From: Methyloversatilis sp. XJ19-49
GTDB taxonomy: Bacteria > Pseudomonadota > Gammaproteobacteria > Burkholderiales > Rhodocyclaceae
DNA length: 62,588 nt
Reading direction: 5' to 3'
Assembly (NCBI RefSeq): GCF_024580145.1
Contig: NZ_JANINI010000006.1
Coordinates: forward strand, 49,594 to 112,181
In this document: positions 1 through 7,235 of the stretch, in pieces
How positions within the stretch are numbered: position 1 is the stretch's first letter
How the letters are laid out: each line of letters starts with the position of its first letter
Notes under the pieces: generated by a model
What the model was told of the DNA's origin: nothing
The model's input: only the letters and a program-made list of their open reading frames with translations
The model's database searches: none
Made by a program: the position numbers and the translations under genes

Positions 1-1
1 G

Positions 2-241
2 GGCGGCCCGATCGACGTGCCGACACCGTCGGGTCCGGTGACCCTGACGGTGCCGGCAGGGTCGCAGACGGGCCGCAAGTTGCGCCTGAAATCGCGCGGC
101 ATTCCGGGTGAACCGCCCGGCGATCTGTACGTCGTGCTCGAAGTGGTGCTGCCGCCGGCCGACAATGACATCGCACGCCGCCTCTACGAAACCATGGCAC
201 GCGACCTGCACTTCGATCCGCGCCGCACAGCGGGAGCCTGA
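2..241 (+). CDS. cbpA: CbpA/DnaJ-type co-chaperone, C-terminal fragment
   Basis: Only the last 79 codons are present; the gene begins before the window. The fragment matches the end of the second substrate-binding beta domain of DnaJ-class proteins: a GPIDVPTPSGPVTLTVPAG stretch, then RLKSRGIP and the typical GDLYVVLEV strand. The absence of a zinc finger cannot be judged from this piece. The cbpM gene follows after 3 bases, and that pairing is what points to CbpA (a DnaJ paralogue working with DnaK) rather than DnaJ itself. Confidence 0.85.
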   Translation, partial: GGPIDVPTPSGPVTLTVPAGSQTGRKLRLKSRGIPGEPPGDLYVVLEVVLPPADNDIARRLYETMARDLHFDPRRTAGA

Positions 242-244
242 GCG

Positions 245-553
245 ATGACACACGAAGACATCCTGACCGGCGAGCTGCTTGATGACGCGCGCCTCACCCT
301 CGACGAATTGGCGCAAGCCTGCGCCGCAGAACCCGGCTGGATCATCGAGCGGGTCGAAGCGGGTTATCTGTGCCGCATGGACGCCGGGCAACCCGAGACG
401 TGGCGCTTCGCCAGCGCGGAACTGGTGCGTGCCCGACAGTTGCGTGCGATGGAGCGCGATTTCGATGCCAACCCGGAACTGGCCGCGCTGGTAGTGGACC
501 TGATCGAAGAGGTGAGGGGGCTCCGCCAGCAGCTCTCGCGCATGCGACGGTGA
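245..553 (+). CDS. cbpM: CbpM-type modulator of CbpA
   Basis: A 102-residue protein of the size and sequence type of CbpM, a MerR-like helix-turn-helix adaptor that binds the J domain of CbpA and restrains its co-chaperone activity. The N-terminal part (about residues 15-55, LTLDELAQACAAEPGWIIERVEAG) resembles a MerR-type winged helix. The C-terminal part (about 60-100) is helical and probably coiled coil (DLIEEVRGLRQQLSRM). It starts 3 bases after cbpA ends, so the two are cotranscribed. ArsA follows after 10 bases and may be in the same transcript. Confidence 0.85.
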   Translation: MTHEDILTGELLDDARLTLDELAQACAAEPGWIIERVEAGYLCRMDAGQPETWRFASAELVRARQLRAMERDFDANPELAALVVDLIEEVRGLRQQLSRMRR

Positions 554-563
554 GGGCCGTGCC

Positions 564-2345
564 ATGACGATGAAACTGCTGTCAGGCGCGACGCGCTACC
601 TCTTCTTCACCGGCAAGGGCGGCGTGGGCAAGACCTCGCTGTCCACCGCGACCGCGATCGCCCTGGCCGATGCCGGCCAGCGCGTGCTGCTGGTCAGCAC
701 CGACGCGGCGTCCAATCTCGATGAAATGCTCGGCGTGCCGCTGAGCAACCAGGCCACGCCGGTGCCCGGCGTGCCCGGTCTGTCGGTGCTCAACATCGAT
801 CCGGATGCCGCGGCCGAATCGTATCGGCAGCGGGTGCAGGACCGGATGGCGCCGGACACGACCGATGCCGAACGCGCGACCGTGCGCGAACAGTTGTCGG
901 GCGCGTGCACGACGGAAATCGCCGCCTTCGACGAGTTCTCCGGCCTGCTCGCCGGTACCGCCGACGGCTTCGATCACGTCGTGTTCGACACCGCGCCCAC
1001 CGGCCACACCTTGCGCCTGCTGAGCCTGCCCAAGGCGTGGAGCGGCTTCCTGCACGGCAACGACCGCGGTGCGTCGTGCCTCGGCCCGCACTCCGGATTG
1101 AAGATGCAGGAAGCGCGCTTCAACACTGCCCTGAGCACGCTGAGCGATGCCGGCCAGACCACTGTGGTGCTGGTGACGCGGCCCGACCACGGCGCCATCG
1201 GCGAGGCGGCGCGCACTTCGGATGAATTGCGCACGCTCGGTCTGGGCAACCAGCGACTGGTGATCAACGGCCTGTTCCGCGCGACCGATCCGGGTGATCC
1301 GGTGGCGGCCGCCATCGAAGCGCTGGGGCGCCAAGCGCTGCGCGACATGCCGGACAGCCTGCGCGCGCTGGCGCAGGACGTGGTGCCGCTGCGCGCATTC
1401 GACACGGTCGGTCTGCCGGCACTGCGCGCACTGATGTCCGACGCGCCGGCACTTCCGGTGCAGCCGCCGCGGTCGGGGGCCGATCGAGCGCCGCCCGCCG
1501 ACTGTCTGGCAACGCTCGTCGATGAACTGGCCGCCGGCGATCGCGGGCTGATCATGGTGATGGGCAAGGGCGGCGTCGGCAAGACCACGATTGCCGCGGC
1601 GCTGGCGCTGGGCCTGGTGCAGCGCGGCAAGTCGGTGCATCTGAGCACGACCGATCCGGCCGCCCACCTGACCGCAACGCTGGGCACCGGGGTGCCGGGG
1701 CTGAAGGTGGATCGCATCGATCCTGCGGCGGAGACGCGGCGCTATGTCGACAAGATCATGGCGGCGCGCTCACCCGGGCTGGATGAACAGGAGCGCGCGC
1801 TGCTGCTTGAAGACCTGCGTTCGCCATGCACCGAGGAAGTGGCCGTCTTTCATGCGTTCTCGCGCATCGTCGGCGAGGCGCGCAGCGCCTTCGTGGTGCT
1901 GGACACCGCGCCGACCGGGCACTCGCTGCTGCTGATGGATGCCACCGGCGCCTATCACCGGCAGACGCTGCGCGAATACGAAGGCCGCACCGGCGCGCAC
2001 TTCGTGACGCCTCTGATGCGCCTGCAGGACGCGTCCTACACCCGCATCATCCTGGTCACGCTGCCCGAGGTGACCCCGGTGTCGCAGGCCGCCGCGCTGC
2101 AGGACGACCTGCGCCGCGCGCAGATCGAACCGCATGCATGGGTGGTCAACAAGTCGATTGTCGCCGCGGGTACCCGCGATCCGCTGCTGTCCGCGCGCCT
2201 CGACGGAGAACGCGCACAGATGGCGCGCATTGCCGCCGGTCTGGCACGGCGCACGTATGTCGTGCCATGGGTGACCGAAGCGCCGGTCGGGGTGGCCGCA
2301 CTGTCCGCGCTGCTCGGCGCACCGACCCGGCCTACTGCGGCGTGA
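564..2345 (+). CDS. arsA: ArsA-family ATPase, two fused ATPase halves
   Basis: 593 residues with two homologous ATPase halves, the length and plan of the ArsA subunit of the arsenite/antimonite efflux pump. P-loops of the deviant GKGGVGKT type lie at residues 17-24 and 334-341. The ArsA signature DTAPTGHTLRLL follows the first (about 142-153), and a DTAPTGHSLLL copy is in the second half. Cys115, Cys172 and Cys422 occupy the positions of the three metalloid-binding cysteines of plasmid R773 ArsA, so arsenite sensing is plausible. No arsR, arsB, arsC or arsD is nearby; the neighbours are cbpA-cbpM. A role in tail-anchored protein targeting (Get3-like) is less likely because of the fused halves and the three cysteines. 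The last 14 bases overlap the convergent lipocalin gene. Confidence 0.85.
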   Translation: MTMKLLSGATRYLFFTGKGGVGKTSLSTATAIALADAGQRVLLVSTDAASNLDEMLGVPLSNQATPVPGVPGLSVLNIDPDAAAESYRQRVQDRMAPDTTDAERATVREQLSGACTTEIAAFDEFSGLLAGTADGFDHVVFDTAPTGHTLRLLSLPKAWSGFLHGNDRGASCLGPHSGLKMQEARFNTALSTLSDAGQTTVVLVTRPDHGAIGEAARTSDELRTLGLGNQRLVINGLFRATDPGDPVAAAIEALGRQALRDMPDSLRALAQDVVPLRAFDTVGLPALRALMSDAPALPVQPPRSGADRAPPADCLATLVDELAAGDRGLIMVMGKGGVGKTTIAAALALGLVQRGKSVHLSTTDPAAHLTATLGTGVPGLKVDRIDPAAETRRYVDKIMAARSPGLDEQERALLLEDLRSPCTEEVAVFHAFSRIVGEARSAFVVLDTAPTGHSLLLMDATGAYHRQTLREYEGRTGAHFVTPLMRLQDASYTRIILVTLPEVTPVSQAAALQDDLRRAQIEPHAWVVNKSIVAAGTRDPLLSARLDGERAQMARIAAGLARRTYVVPWVTEAPVGVAALSALLGAPTRPTAA

Positions 2346-2985
2346 GCTCGATCTTCGGAATATCGAAGCCCTTGGCAGCCAGTCGCTCAAGCAGCGCCTG
2401 ATAGCGTGCCGGATCGACGCGCGGCGTTTTCGACAGCACCCACAGGTAGTCGCGGCCGGGTTCGCTGACCGCGGCGAGCTGATAGTCGGCGTCGATGTCG
2501 ATGACCCAGTAGTCGCCCCACAGGAAGGGAATGAAGGACAGCCAGGCCGGCGCGAAACTCACCTTGAGCCGGGCCGAGGTCGTGCCGCCCTGCTGCAGCG
2601 CCGTGCCCTTCGCTTCGTCGAATTCGTCGTTGGCCTGCCGGCAGCGGTTCAGCACCTTGAGGCTGCCGTCGCTGTCGAGCGCGTAGTCGGCCGTCACCTG
2701 GCCGACGCACTTGCGCTGGAACCAGTTGGGATAGCGTGCGATTTCGTGCCAGGTGCCGAGGTAGCGCTGTACGTCCAGCGTGTCGATGGCGGTCAGCGGG
2801 GCGGTGGATGTCGTTCGGTGCTGTGAGTCCGGACTGGCGGACGAGCGATCCTGCGCGCCGGCTCCGCCGCATGCGAGACAGGCGGACACGGCGAGCACGG
2901 ACAGCAGGCGTGCATTCGCGAAGTGGCTTCCGGCTGTCCGCACGGCGGCCGCCATCGTCCGGCGAGGCGGCCGCGTCGGCTGCAT
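2332..2985 (-). CDS. Lipocalin, Blc-type outer-membrane lipoprotein
   Basis: A bacterial lipocalin of 217 residues from the first ATG. The N-terminus has a hydrophobic signal (about residues 26-38) with a lipobox-like VSAC ending at Cys36, so the protein is probably lipidated and outer-membrane anchored. The lipocalin GxW motif is GTW at 77-79 (YLGTWHEIARYPNWFQ). Later motifs (VTADYAL, YWVIDIDADYQLAAVSEP, LWVLSKTPR) match the Blc family, which binds fatty acids or lysophospholipids and is linked to membrane stress. The start codon overlaps the stop of the upstream gene by one base (TGATG), indicating translational coupling. An internal ATG at residue 11 is an alternative start. The 3' end overlaps arsA by 14 bases. 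Confidence 0.85.
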   Translation of the reverse strand: MQPTRPPRRTMAAAVRTAGSHFANARLLSVLAVSACLACGGAGAQDRSSASPDSQHRTTSTAPLTAIDTLDVQRYLGTWHEIARYPNWFQRKCVGQVTADYALDSDGSLKVLNRCRQANDEFDEAKGTALQQGGTTSARLKVSFAPAWLSFIPFLWGDYWVIDIDADYQLAAVSEPGRDYLWVLSKTPRVDPARYQALLERLAAKGFDIPKIELTPQ

Positions 2986-3347
2986 CAGCGGCGGATGCCG
3001 CCTTCTTCCAGCACGAAGTACTGCGGCTTCATGGCCGTCAGCGGATCGCGCAGCTTCGCGATTTCGGCTTCCGGTGCATGGACTTCGAGCTTGATCAGGT
3101 AGGCGATCGCGAGCGCTTCCTGCAGCAGCGCGCCGACGTTCTCGAGGTGATGCAGGATGGCCTCTGCATTGTCATAGCCTTCGCGGCAATGCGCCGTGCA
3201 GCCGCTGAACGAAAAGGCGTAATGCACGCAACCCGGTTCGCTGCGCGTGCGCTCGACGAAGCGTTTGCCTAGGGCCTTGAATTCATCGACCTTGTCGGCC
3301 GGCACGTCGAAGTACGGAACGAGGGTGCATACGGTGTCTTGATTCAT
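2985..3347 (-). CDS. Antibiotic-biosynthesis-monooxygenase (ABM) fold protein
   Basis: About 120 residues. I chose the ATG at 3347 because a strong AAGGAGG ribosome site lies just before it; an upstream in-frame ATG (3419) lacks one. The sequence (PYFDVPADKVDEFKALGKRF, then TRSEPGCVHYAFSFSG) has the look of the dimeric ferredoxin-like ABM fold, where a substrate or haem-like ligand sits between strands and helices. Three cysteines (TVCTL, PGCVHY, GCTAHC) are noticeable. It is translationally coupled to the lipocalin gene. The substrate is unknown; it may be a quinol- or lipid-related enzyme, or non-catalytic. Confidence 0.7.
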   Translation of the reverse strand: MNQDTVCTLVPYFDVPADKVDEFKALGKRFVERTRSEPGCVHYAFSFSGCTAHCREGYDNAEAILHHLENVGALLQEALAIAYLIKLEVHAPEAEIAKLRDPLTAMKPQYFVLEEGGIRR

Positions 3348-3667
3348 GTCTGTTGCCTCCTTGGGTTCGAAATCTGCACGATATGGCTCATGCTCGCTGC
3401 CGCAATCTATCTGATGCATTGCGGAGTGGCCGGAGTATGCCTGAGCCGGGCTGCGTCGGGCACGCTCTGCCCGGCTGAGGCCGGATCGCAGTCAGTGCGG
3501 GCAGATCAAATGCCTGGACGTGTCGGCAGGCTCCGGTGCATGACGCAAGCGCGGCAGTGTTCTCCCGCATGTCTGTCGTACATCGTCGACGATCCGGCGT
3601 CGGGCTTCCCGCATCAGAGCGGCGATGGTGTCGCGCCGCAAAGCGGGGTGCGGTGATGACATCCGGA

Positions 3668-3698
3668 GTTGGGCATCGCTGCGCTCACCCCAACCTAC
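3668..3698 (-). repeat. Dispersed 31-base repeat, copy 1
   Basis: A full copy of a repeat whose forward form begins GTAGGTTGGGG, continues through GAGCGCAGCGAT and ends GCCCAAC. The ends GTTGGG and CCCAAC are inverted, and the centre CGCAGCG is also self-complementary, so each copy can form a short hairpin. This copy is in reverse orientation and pairs with the forward copy at 3810. Confidence 0.9.
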
Positions 3699-3809
3699 GT
3701 GTTGTACCGGGCGAAGGGCGGCGGGTACGGACAATCGATGTGCATCGCCGGCAATGGGATGGACCACACCCGAAGGAGCGCCCGTATCGGGTGACAGGAG
3801 ACAGCCGCA

Positions 3810-3840
3810 GTAGGTTGGGGTGAGCGCAGCGATGCCCAAC
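3810..3840 (+). repeat. Dispersed 31-base repeat, copy 2
   Basis: Forward copy, identical to the consensus across all 31 bases. It lies 38 bases past the stop of the membrane-protein gene that ends the nar operon. With copy 1 it makes an inverted pair around 111 bases, a possible 3'-end structure for the nar transcript. Confidence 0.9.
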
Positions 3841-3877
3841 AGGGTCGCCTGCGCCGCGAAGACTCCGGAAGCGGGGT

Positions 3878-4276
3878 TCAGCTGCGTTGGCCGGGGCGCA
3901 GGTGGCGAAAGGCTGCCGGTGCGTGCGACACGATGGATGACGCGACCAGCAGCAGCCAGAAGATGCCGGCGGCGAGCTGGGGCAGCACGATCATCGCGGC
4001 CACGCCTGCCAGTTTGAGCGGGATGAACAGACCGGCAAGTTCGACGGCGTGGCGCGGCTTGCTCCACACTTCGATGCCGTACAGGCCGATGCCGGTCACC
4101 AGCATCAGCGCGGCGGCTGCGGGCCGGTATGCATCGTGATCACCGAGCAGCGCGGCGCCGACCAGTACGACGCCGATCAGATGCACCGAACGCAGCGCGA
4201 CCAGCAGCCAGCGGCGGCCGGGAAAGTCGCGCCGGTTGCTCGGCGCGAAGTCGTGGGGCAGGTCGTGGTTCGACAT
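3878..4276 (-). CDS. Small integral membrane protein of the nar operon
   Basis: About 132 residues with four likely membrane segments: WLLVALRSVHLIGVVLVGAALL, AAAALMLVTGIGLYGIEVW, HAVELAGLFIPLKLAGVAAMIVL and AAGIFWLLLVASSIVSHAP. The ends are basic. I do not recognise a characterised family. It is the last gene in the same direction as narGHJI, parvulin and carbonic anhydrase. A start at 4309 would overlap the carbonic-anhydrase stop by 7 bases and add 11 residues; neither start has a clear ribosome site, and I chose the ATG at 4276. Confidence 0.6.
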   Translation of the reverse strand: MSNHDLPHDFAPSNRRDFPGRRWLLVALRSVHLIGVVLVGAALLGDHDAYRPAAAALMLVTGIGLYGIEVWSKPRHAVELAGLFIPLKLAGVAAMIVLPQLAAGIFWLLLVASSIVSHAPAAFRHLRPGQRS

Positions 4277-4302
4277 GGCGCGAGTATGACCGAGCGCCGG
4301 GC

Positions 4303-4998
4303 TCACCATGCATCCACCGGGCTGATGTCGTCGCCCGCGAAGGGCAGGAAAGGGCCGGTGCCGCTGTGTTCGGAACTGGACGCCGGCACGAAGGCGCCCT
4401 GATGCACGTCGAACACGTGCACTTCGCCGTCCTCGATCACGTAGTGCCAGCCGTGCAATGCGAGCTGACCTGCATCGACCTGACGGCGCACCATCGGGTA
4501 GTCCATCAGCCGTTCCAGCTGCAGCACGACGGCGCGCTGTTCAGTACGGCGCAGCGCCTCGTCGGTCAGCTGCACGGGCAACACCGCTTCGCGGCCGAGG
4601 TCGAGCCAGGCGTTCAGATTGGGCGCGTCCGGCCCGACGCCTTCGTAAAGTGCGCGCACGCCGCCGCAGTGGCTGTGACCGCACACGATGATGTGTGCCA
4701 CCTTCAGGTTCAGGACGGCGTATTCGATGGCCGCCGTGGTACCGTGGAATCCGGCCAGCTGTCCGTGCTGCGCGCGGATGTCGTAGGGCGGCACGAAAGC
4801 GCCCACGTTGCGCACGATGAACAGCTCGCCCGGACCGGTGCCGGTCAGCAGATAGGGCACGAGGCGCGAATCCGAACAACCGATGAACAGGATGGTCGGG
4901 TGCTGCCCGTCGCGCACCAGATCCTGGAACCGGTCCTGCACGCCGGGAAAGGTGTGGTCGTGGAAGCGGCGCAGGCGGGCCAGCAACTCGTCGGGCAT
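4303..4998 (-). CDS. Beta-class carbonic anhydrase
   Basis: 231 residues. Reversible hydration of carbon dioxide to bicarbonate in the cytoplasm. Zinc ligands are visible as Cys41 in the GCSDSRLVP motif and His108/Cys111 in CGHSHCGG; Asp43 and Arg45 form the usual catalytic dyad. The C-terminal third carries the family's LAEEAV-type helix region in variant form and ends VFDVHQGAFVPAS. It lies 6 bases downstream of the parvulin gene and so probably shares the nar operon transcript. It could supply bicarbonate under the anaerobic conditions in which nar is expressed, or support the Calvin cycle genes elsewhere in the window; both roles are inference. Confidence 0.93.
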   Translation of the reverse strand: MPDELLARLRRFHDHTFPGVQDRFQDLVRDGQHPTILFIGCSDSRLVPYLLTGTGPGELFIVRNVGAFVPPYDIRAQHGQLAGFHGTTAAIEYAVLNLKVAHIIVCGHSHCGGVRALYEGVGPDAPNLNAWLDLGREAVLPVQLTDEALRRTEQRAVVLQLERLMDYPMVRRQVDAGQLALHGWHYVIEDGEVHVFDVHQGAFVPASSSEHSGTGPFLPFAGDDISPVDAW

Positions 4999-5004
4999 GT
5001 CGGC

Positions 5005-5787
5005 CTACTGCACCAGCGGCGAATCGGCGCGGTCGAGCGCGACGCCTTCGATCGCGGCCGCGCCGGCCAGCAGGCTCAGGTACTGGCGCAGGGCGGTGAC
5101 GAAGCTCTGCTGGCGCAAGGCACCGGCGACCGCGCCGTGTACCGATTCGTAGCCTTGCAACCGGCCGTGGTCGCGTTCGAGCACCTCGACCACATGCAGG
5201 CCGAAGCGGCTGTGCGCAAGTCGCGGCAGCACGCCGACTTCGGCGTGACCGAACAGCTCGCGCGCGAACTCGGGGGCACAGTCGCCGGCGGTCAGCCAGC
5301 CCAGATCGCCGCCCTGTGCGCCGGTGGGGCAGTTCGAATACTTCAGCGCGGCGGGGCCGAATACATCGGCCGATTGTCCGTCGTGGCAGCGCACGTCCAG
5401 CAGCACGCCTTCGGCACGCTTGCGCAGCGCGACCACATCGACGCCCTCCGTCACTGCGAACAGGATGTGGCGCACCCGCACGCGTTCACCGGTGCGGTAC
5501 GTCGCCTCGTTCGCCGCGTAGTGACGGCTGCACGCGTCGTCCGAGGGGTCGGGCACCTGCACAGACTGTTCGACCAGCATGTTGATCGCGTCGGCGGCTG
5601 CCTCGCTGATGACACCGTCCGCCGTTGCGGGGTCGTCGGCCGGCAGCAGGCCGGCGTGCTGTGCCGCCTGTCGAAGCAGTTCGGAGTAGGCGCGCTGCTG
5701 CAGCGCCTCCTGGCTGAGGTCCTCTTCGGCGGTGTTGATCGGCACGCCATTGACGCGTGCGACGCGGGACAGGTTCTCGATGGTCAT
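5005..5787 (-). CDS. Parvulin-type peptidyl-prolyl isomerase (NifM/SurA-like)
   Basis: 260 residues from the ATG at 5787, which has a GAGGA ribosome site; an earlier in-frame ATG only extends into narI. The C-terminal half holds a parvulin (rotamase) domain, about residues 105-215, with VRVRHILFAV, GGDLGWL, FARELF and SRFGLHVVEV. There is no signal peptide, so it acts in the cytoplasm. A parvulin gene directly after narI is a known arrangement in denitrifying pseudomonads, where it is thought to help nitrate reductase mature. The stop is 6 bases before the carbonic-anhydrase start, and narI ends 10 bases upstream. Confidence 0.85.
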   Translation of the reverse strand: MTIENLSRVARVNGVPINTAEEDLSQEALQQRAYSELLRQAAQHAGLLPADDPATADGVISEAAADAINMLVEQSVQVPDPSDDACSRHYAANEATYRTGERVRVRHILFAVTEGVDVVALRKRAEGVLLDVRCHDGQSADVFGPAALKYSNCPTGAQGGDLGWLTAGDCAPEFARELFGHAEVGVLPRLAHSRFGLHVVEVLERDHGRLQGYESVHGAVAGALRQQSFVTALRQYLSLLAGAAAIEGVALDRADSPLVQ

Positions 5788-5797
5788 GGCGAAGTCC

Positions 5798-6535
5798 TCA
5801 GACGCCGGCGCCGGGCTGGCGCGGCTGATTGTGACCGGCCGGCAGGTTGAGCCGGCGCGCGCGCACCACCTGATACGGACGGAACAGGTAGGACACCGAC
5901 GCAAAGCCGCTCCATACATGCACGAGGCGGGTGAAGGGGAAGATCAGGAAGATGCTCATGCCGAGGAACATGTGCATCTTGAATATCCAGCCTGCCTCGG
6001 CCAGCAGTTCCGGCGCGCCGGCACGGAAGGTGACGATGCGCTGCGCCCATTCGGCCAGCCGCATCATCATGCTGCCGTCCAGATGCTGCGCCGACAGCGG
6101 GATGGTGGCCAGGCCGAGCAGCAGCTGTAGCCACAGCAGCACGGCGATGACGATGTCGCTGGTTTTCGAGGTGGCGCGGATGCGGGGTTCGCTCAGCCGG
6201 CGGTGCAGCAGCAAGGTCAGGCCGACGAAGCCGAGCAGCCCGGCCACGCCACCGGTCACCATGGCCACGATCTGCTTGTCGCCGGCTCCGATGAAGGGTT
6301 CGTAGATGAAGTGCGGCGTCAGCATGCCGAAGAAGTGGCCGAAGAACAGGAACAGCACGCCGATGTGGAACAGGTTGCTGCCCAGCCGCAGCTGGCCGCG
6401 GCGCAGCAGTTGCGACGAATCGCTCTTCCACGAGTACTGGTCGCGGTCGAAGCGCAGCAGGCTGCCGATGAAGAACACCGCGAGGCAGATGTAGGGGTAG
6501 TAGCCGAACAGCAGGTTGTCGAGCCAGGATGTCAT
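5798..6535 (-). CDS. narI: Respiratory nitrate reductase gamma subunit (cytochrome b)
   Basis: 245 residues, close to the 225 of E. coli NarI. It is the membrane diheme cytochrome b that oxidises quinol and feeds electrons to NarH. Five membrane helices are visible. The four haem-ligand histidines fall at His57, His67, His188 and His206, one residue on from E. coli (56, 66, 187, 205). The ATG overlaps the narJ stop as ATGA (6532-6535), so translation is coupled. Confidence 0.95.
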   Translation of the reverse strand: MTSWLDNLLFGYYPYICLAVFFIGSLLRFDRDQYSWKSDSSQLLRRGQLRLGSNLFHIGVLFLFFGHFFGMLTPHFIYEPFIGAGDKQIVAMVTGGVAGLLGFVGLTLLLHRRLSEPRIRATSKTSDIVIAVLLWLQLLLGLATIPLSAQHLDGSMMMRLAEWAQRIVTFRAGAPELLAEAGWIFKMHMFLGMSIFLIFPFTRLVHVWSGFASVSYLFRPYQVVRARRLNLPAGHNQPRQPGAGV

Positions 6536-7233
6536 GGTTGTACTCCTTCGGTGGCGGAGGACTTGCGAACGAGATGGATGGGTTGCACGGCGCCGGGTCT
6601 GGCCTGGCCTTGAGACGAGCAGCCGTCGAAGGCCAGTGGTTCGGCCCAGCTTTCGTCGAGTGGCTCGTCGGGCGCGATGGTGACGGCCTGAGCCGTTTCG
6701 CCCGCCAGTTCGATCAGCGCGCCGAGCACGCTGGCGTAGCCGCTCTGCCGCTGCAGCAGTGCGGAGAACACGGCGTTGAGGATGTGCGCCATCTCGGCGA
6801 GCAGTGCGCGCGCCTCTTTCGGCGGCTGCGTGGAGGCGAACTCCAGCAGCGCCGGCAGGAAGTCCGGCAGCTCGCCGGGTGCGAGATAAAGACCGGCCTT
6901 TTCGTAGGTCTGTGCCAGGTCGATCATCGCCGGACCGCGGTCGCGCGAATCGCCGTGCACATGTTCGAACAGGTGCAGCGAGGTGCTGCGGCCGCGGTCG
7001 AACAGTTCGACATAGGCCGCTTCGGTGTCGAGCACATCGGTACGGGCGAGGTGCTCGATCAAGGCGTCGAGTTCGGCGATGCGCGACGCCGACAGCGCGC
7101 CTTCGGCATGCAGCGCATCGCGCAGGTCGGTCAGATGGGCGCGCAGCGCCGCGTCCGGATAGGACAGCAGGTGGGCGGCGACGCGCAATGTGTGGGCGAT
7201 GCGCCCGGTGCTGGATGCAGTGAACAGTCCCAT
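6532..7233 (-). CDS. narJ: Nitrate reductase assembly chaperone
   Basis: 233 residues. NarJ is the cytoplasmic chaperone that binds apo-NarG, allows molybdenum-cofactor insertion and holds back membrane docking until maturation is finished; it is not part of the final enzyme. Family features include LLSYPDA, AAYVELFDRGRSTSLHLFEHVHGDSRDRG (in pieces) and LYLAPGELPDFLPALLEF. It starts 2 bases after narH ends and overlaps narI by 4 bases. Confidence 0.95.
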   Translation of the reverse strand: MGLFTASSTGRIAHTLRVAAHLLSYPDAALRAHLTDLRDALHAEGALSASRIAELDALIEHLARTDVLDTEAAYVELFDRGRSTSLHLFEHVHGDSRDRGPAMIDLAQTYEKAGLYLAPGELPDFLPALLEFASTQPPKEARALLAEMAHILNAVFSALLQRQSGYASVLGALIELAGETAQAVTIAPDEPLDESWAEPLAFDGCSSQGQARPGAVQPIHLVRKSSATEGVQP

Positions 7234-7235
7234 GA

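Larger units (their letters stand above)
3348..3877. other. 530-base intergenic stretch with an inverted repeat pair
   Basis: I see no convincing gene here. The region contains two copies of the dispersed 31-base repeat in opposite orientation (3668-3698 and 3810-3840), which could fold back on each other, and a separate 8-base inverted repeat (AGCCGGGC at 3444-3451 with GCCCGGCT at 3469-3476). The promoter of the ABM-lipocalin pair must lie near 3360-3450. The open frames across the repeats are artefacts of the repeat sequence. Confidence 0.7.

Noticed and set aside
4129-5850. 573-residue open frame on + across carbonic anhydrase and parvulin
   Set aside because: It spans two well-supported genes on the other strand, and the translation is arginine/glutamine-rich without motifs.
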